In this document: one piece after another, positions 4,229-5,261 of the stretch | Position numbering within the stretch: position 1 is the first letter of the stretch | Layout of the letters: every line of letters starts with the position of its first letter | Assembly (NCBI GenBank): GCA_021816385.1 | Contig: JAKAYJ010000088.1 | Location: forward strand, 1 to 5,261 | DNA: 5,261 bases | Origin: Thermoplasmata archaeon | GTDB taxonomy: Archaea > Thermoplasmatota > Thermoplasmata > Thermoplasmatales > Thermoplasmataceae | Direction of reading: 5' to 3' | Program-made: the position numbers and the translations under genes | The notes under the pieces: model-generated | Seen by the model: only the letters and a program-made list of their open reading frames with translations | The model's database searches: none | What the model was told of the DNA's origin: nothing

Positions 4229-5261
4229 AATGCCACCCTGATTTACCCTGTCCATCTTCAATAATGATGCCAGATTTCCTGAGTGCGTTCCTCAAAATAT
4301 CAGAATCCTCGTATTTTTTTTCCTTTCTGAGAATTTCCCTCAACCTTACCAGTTCCTCAATGGAATTATTGCTTAGATTTGTGCTTCCTCTTACCAGTAT
4401 TCCCAGATAAGAGTCGACCTCTTCGATTCTTGCTTGCATGATGCTTGCATCACTCTCATCCATCTGGTCAATATTCTTATATATCATTGAACATATTTCA
4501 AGCAGGCCAGCTATTGAACTTCTTGTGTTCAGATCCTTTTCCATTTCCTTATCTATAGCTTTGAATAAATTTTCATATTCCAGCTTCTTTCCCTTCTTTC
4601 TTACACCGGAAAGCAGCATGTAAGCCCTGTTTATGTATTCCACATTTTTCTTGGCTTCTTCGAGAAGAGATTCGGAGAAATCAGTTTCCGAGGAATAATT
4701 ATTTGACAAAAATGCCATCCTGACAGTTTCTGATGAATACTTTTCTGATATTTCCTTAACTGTAATGAAATTGTTCTCTGATTTGGACATTTTTGTCCCG
4801 TTAATTTTCAGCAACCCTGAATATACCCAGAAATCAACTACCCTTCCATTACCTTTTAAAGATGACATTATGGAGAGTTCTGACTCGTGGTGAGGAAACA
4901 ATAGGTCTGATCCGGCACCGTGTATATCATAATGGCTTCCGAAATATTTTCCAGATATTGCCGTGTCTTCTATGTGCCATCCAGGTCTGCCCTTTCCCCA
5001 TGGGCTCGTCCATGCAGGTTCTTTTTCTGTTTTCTGAAATTTCCATAGAACAAAGTCCCTCGGGTCCTCCTTGAAATCTGACACTGTTGCCCTTTTTCCC
5101 TGCTCAAGCTTATCTGCTTTTTGACCAGATAATATGCCATAATTCCTGTCCATCCATACCCTGTAATATATTCCATCAGGGAGTTTGTAGGTATATCCAC
5201 GCCTCTCCAGAATCCTTATCTGTCTTATTATTTCTTTAATATGATCTGTGGCTGGAGCGTA
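4215..5261 (-). CDS. cysS: Cysteinyl-tRNA synthetase, partial (N-terminal part outside window)
   Basis: Charges tRNA-Cys with cysteine in the cytosol. The reading frame is open to the window edge and shows the last 348 residues; the HIGH motif and the first zinc cysteine lie beyond it. In visible numbering the protein shows PATDHI (3-8), YGILSGQ (41-47), DPRDFVLWK (66-74), SPWGKGRPGWHIE (86-98), DIHGAGSDLLFPHHESE (112-128) and the class I signature KMSKS (157-161). The anticodon-binding helical domain follows, and the C-terminus keeps the family's LRNALRKSGIIIED (323-336). The bacterial zinc ligand Cys209, in GWHIECSAM, is aspartate here (D99 in GWHIEDTAI), while the His and Glu ligands are kept as H124 and E128 at the same spacing. 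An ATG at 5153 is internal, since homology continues upstream to the edge. The stop overlaps nicotinamidase by 14 bp, making cysS the first visible gene of the operon. Confidence 0.97.
   Translation of the reverse strand, partial: YAPATDHIKEIIRQIRILERRGYTYKLPDGIYYRVWMDRNYGILSGQKADKLEQGKRATVSDFKEDPRDFVLWKFQKTEKEPAWTSPWGKGRPGWHIEDTAISGKYFGSHYDIHGAGSDLLFPHHESELSIMSSLKGNGRVVDFWVYSGLLKINGTKMSKSENNFITVKEISEKYSSETVRMAFLSNNYSSETDFSESLLEEAKKNVEYINRAYMLLSGVRKKGKKLEYENLFKAIDKEMEKDLNTRSSIAGLLEICSMIYKNIDQMDESDASIMQARIEEVDSYLGILVRGSTNLSNNSIEELVRLREILRKEKKYEDSDILRNALRKSGIIIEDGQGKSGWHYEIR
4234..4237 (-). promoter_or_regulatory. Ribosome binding site that sets the nicotinamidase start
   Basis: GGTG within GGGTGG on the minus strand lies 5 nt before the ATG at 4228, inside the cysS coding end. 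It favours this start over the upstream ATG at 4255 and TTG at 4261, which have no such motif. Confidence 0.65.

Noticed and set aside
5151..5153. ATG as a possible cysS start
   Set aside because: The frame stays open to 5261 and its translation (PATDHI and following residues) matches CysRS, so this methionine is internal.
4970..5200. Minus-strand 76-codon frame near the right edge
   Set aside because: It lies out of frame within cysS, whose conserved motifs (YGILSGQ, DPRDF, WHIE) are read continuously in the other frame.

Overview
The window looks like chromosomal housekeeping DNA from a thermoacidophilic archaeon, most likely of the Thermoplasmatales. The grounds are a nicotinate phosphoribosyltransferase of the Thermoplasma type with a C-terminal zinc knuckle, an archaeal-style CysRS, genes that start about 25-33 nt downstream of A+T-rich TATA-like boxes with no Shine-Dalgarno (SD) motif (leaderless pattern), GGTG-type SD motifs only inside the operon, and heavy AGG/AGA/ATA codon use. 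The lineage is an inference; no rRNA or other marker gene is present. I see no mobile element, CRISPR array, tRNA or rRNA.

Layout from left to right. Bases 1-250 (minus strand) hold the start of a family-B-polymerase-like 3'-5' exonuclease whose C-terminal part lies outside the window. It is divergent from a 130-aa conserved-looking protein of unknown function (301-693, plus), and the two share a 50-bp promoter region with a palindromic TATA-like core. Convergent to that gene, on the minus strand, are an IsdG-like ABM-fold monooxygenase (1651-1950) followed by purC (727-1617). A perfect 8-bp inverted repeat sits between them. A 125-bp divergent promoter region separates the monooxygenase from a cyclophilin peptidyl-prolyl isomerase (2076-2531, plus). 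The cyclophilin gene runs tail-to-tail into, and overlaps by 11 bp, a minus-strand operon read from the right edge: cysS (5' end outside the window), nicotinamidase (3689-4228) and nicotinate phosphoribosyltransferase (2521-3696).

Functionally, nicotinamidase and nicotinate phosphoribosyltransferase are consecutive steps of NAD salvage (nicotinamide to nicotinate to nicotinate mononucleotide) and are probably translationally coupled through overlapping reading frames and GGTG motifs. PurC is a step of de novo purine synthesis, which like the phosphoribosyltransferase depends on PRPP. CysRS charges tRNA-Cys; here the cysteine that binds zinc in the bacterial enzyme is an aspartate.

I found no convincing new multi-gene system. 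The points most worth a second look are the inverted repeat in front of purC, the complete Asn/Trp/His triad of the IsdG-like protein, the shared promoter geometry of four genes, the exonuclease without a polymerase N-terminal domain, the Asp-substituted CysRS zinc site, and the unidentified 130-aa protein.
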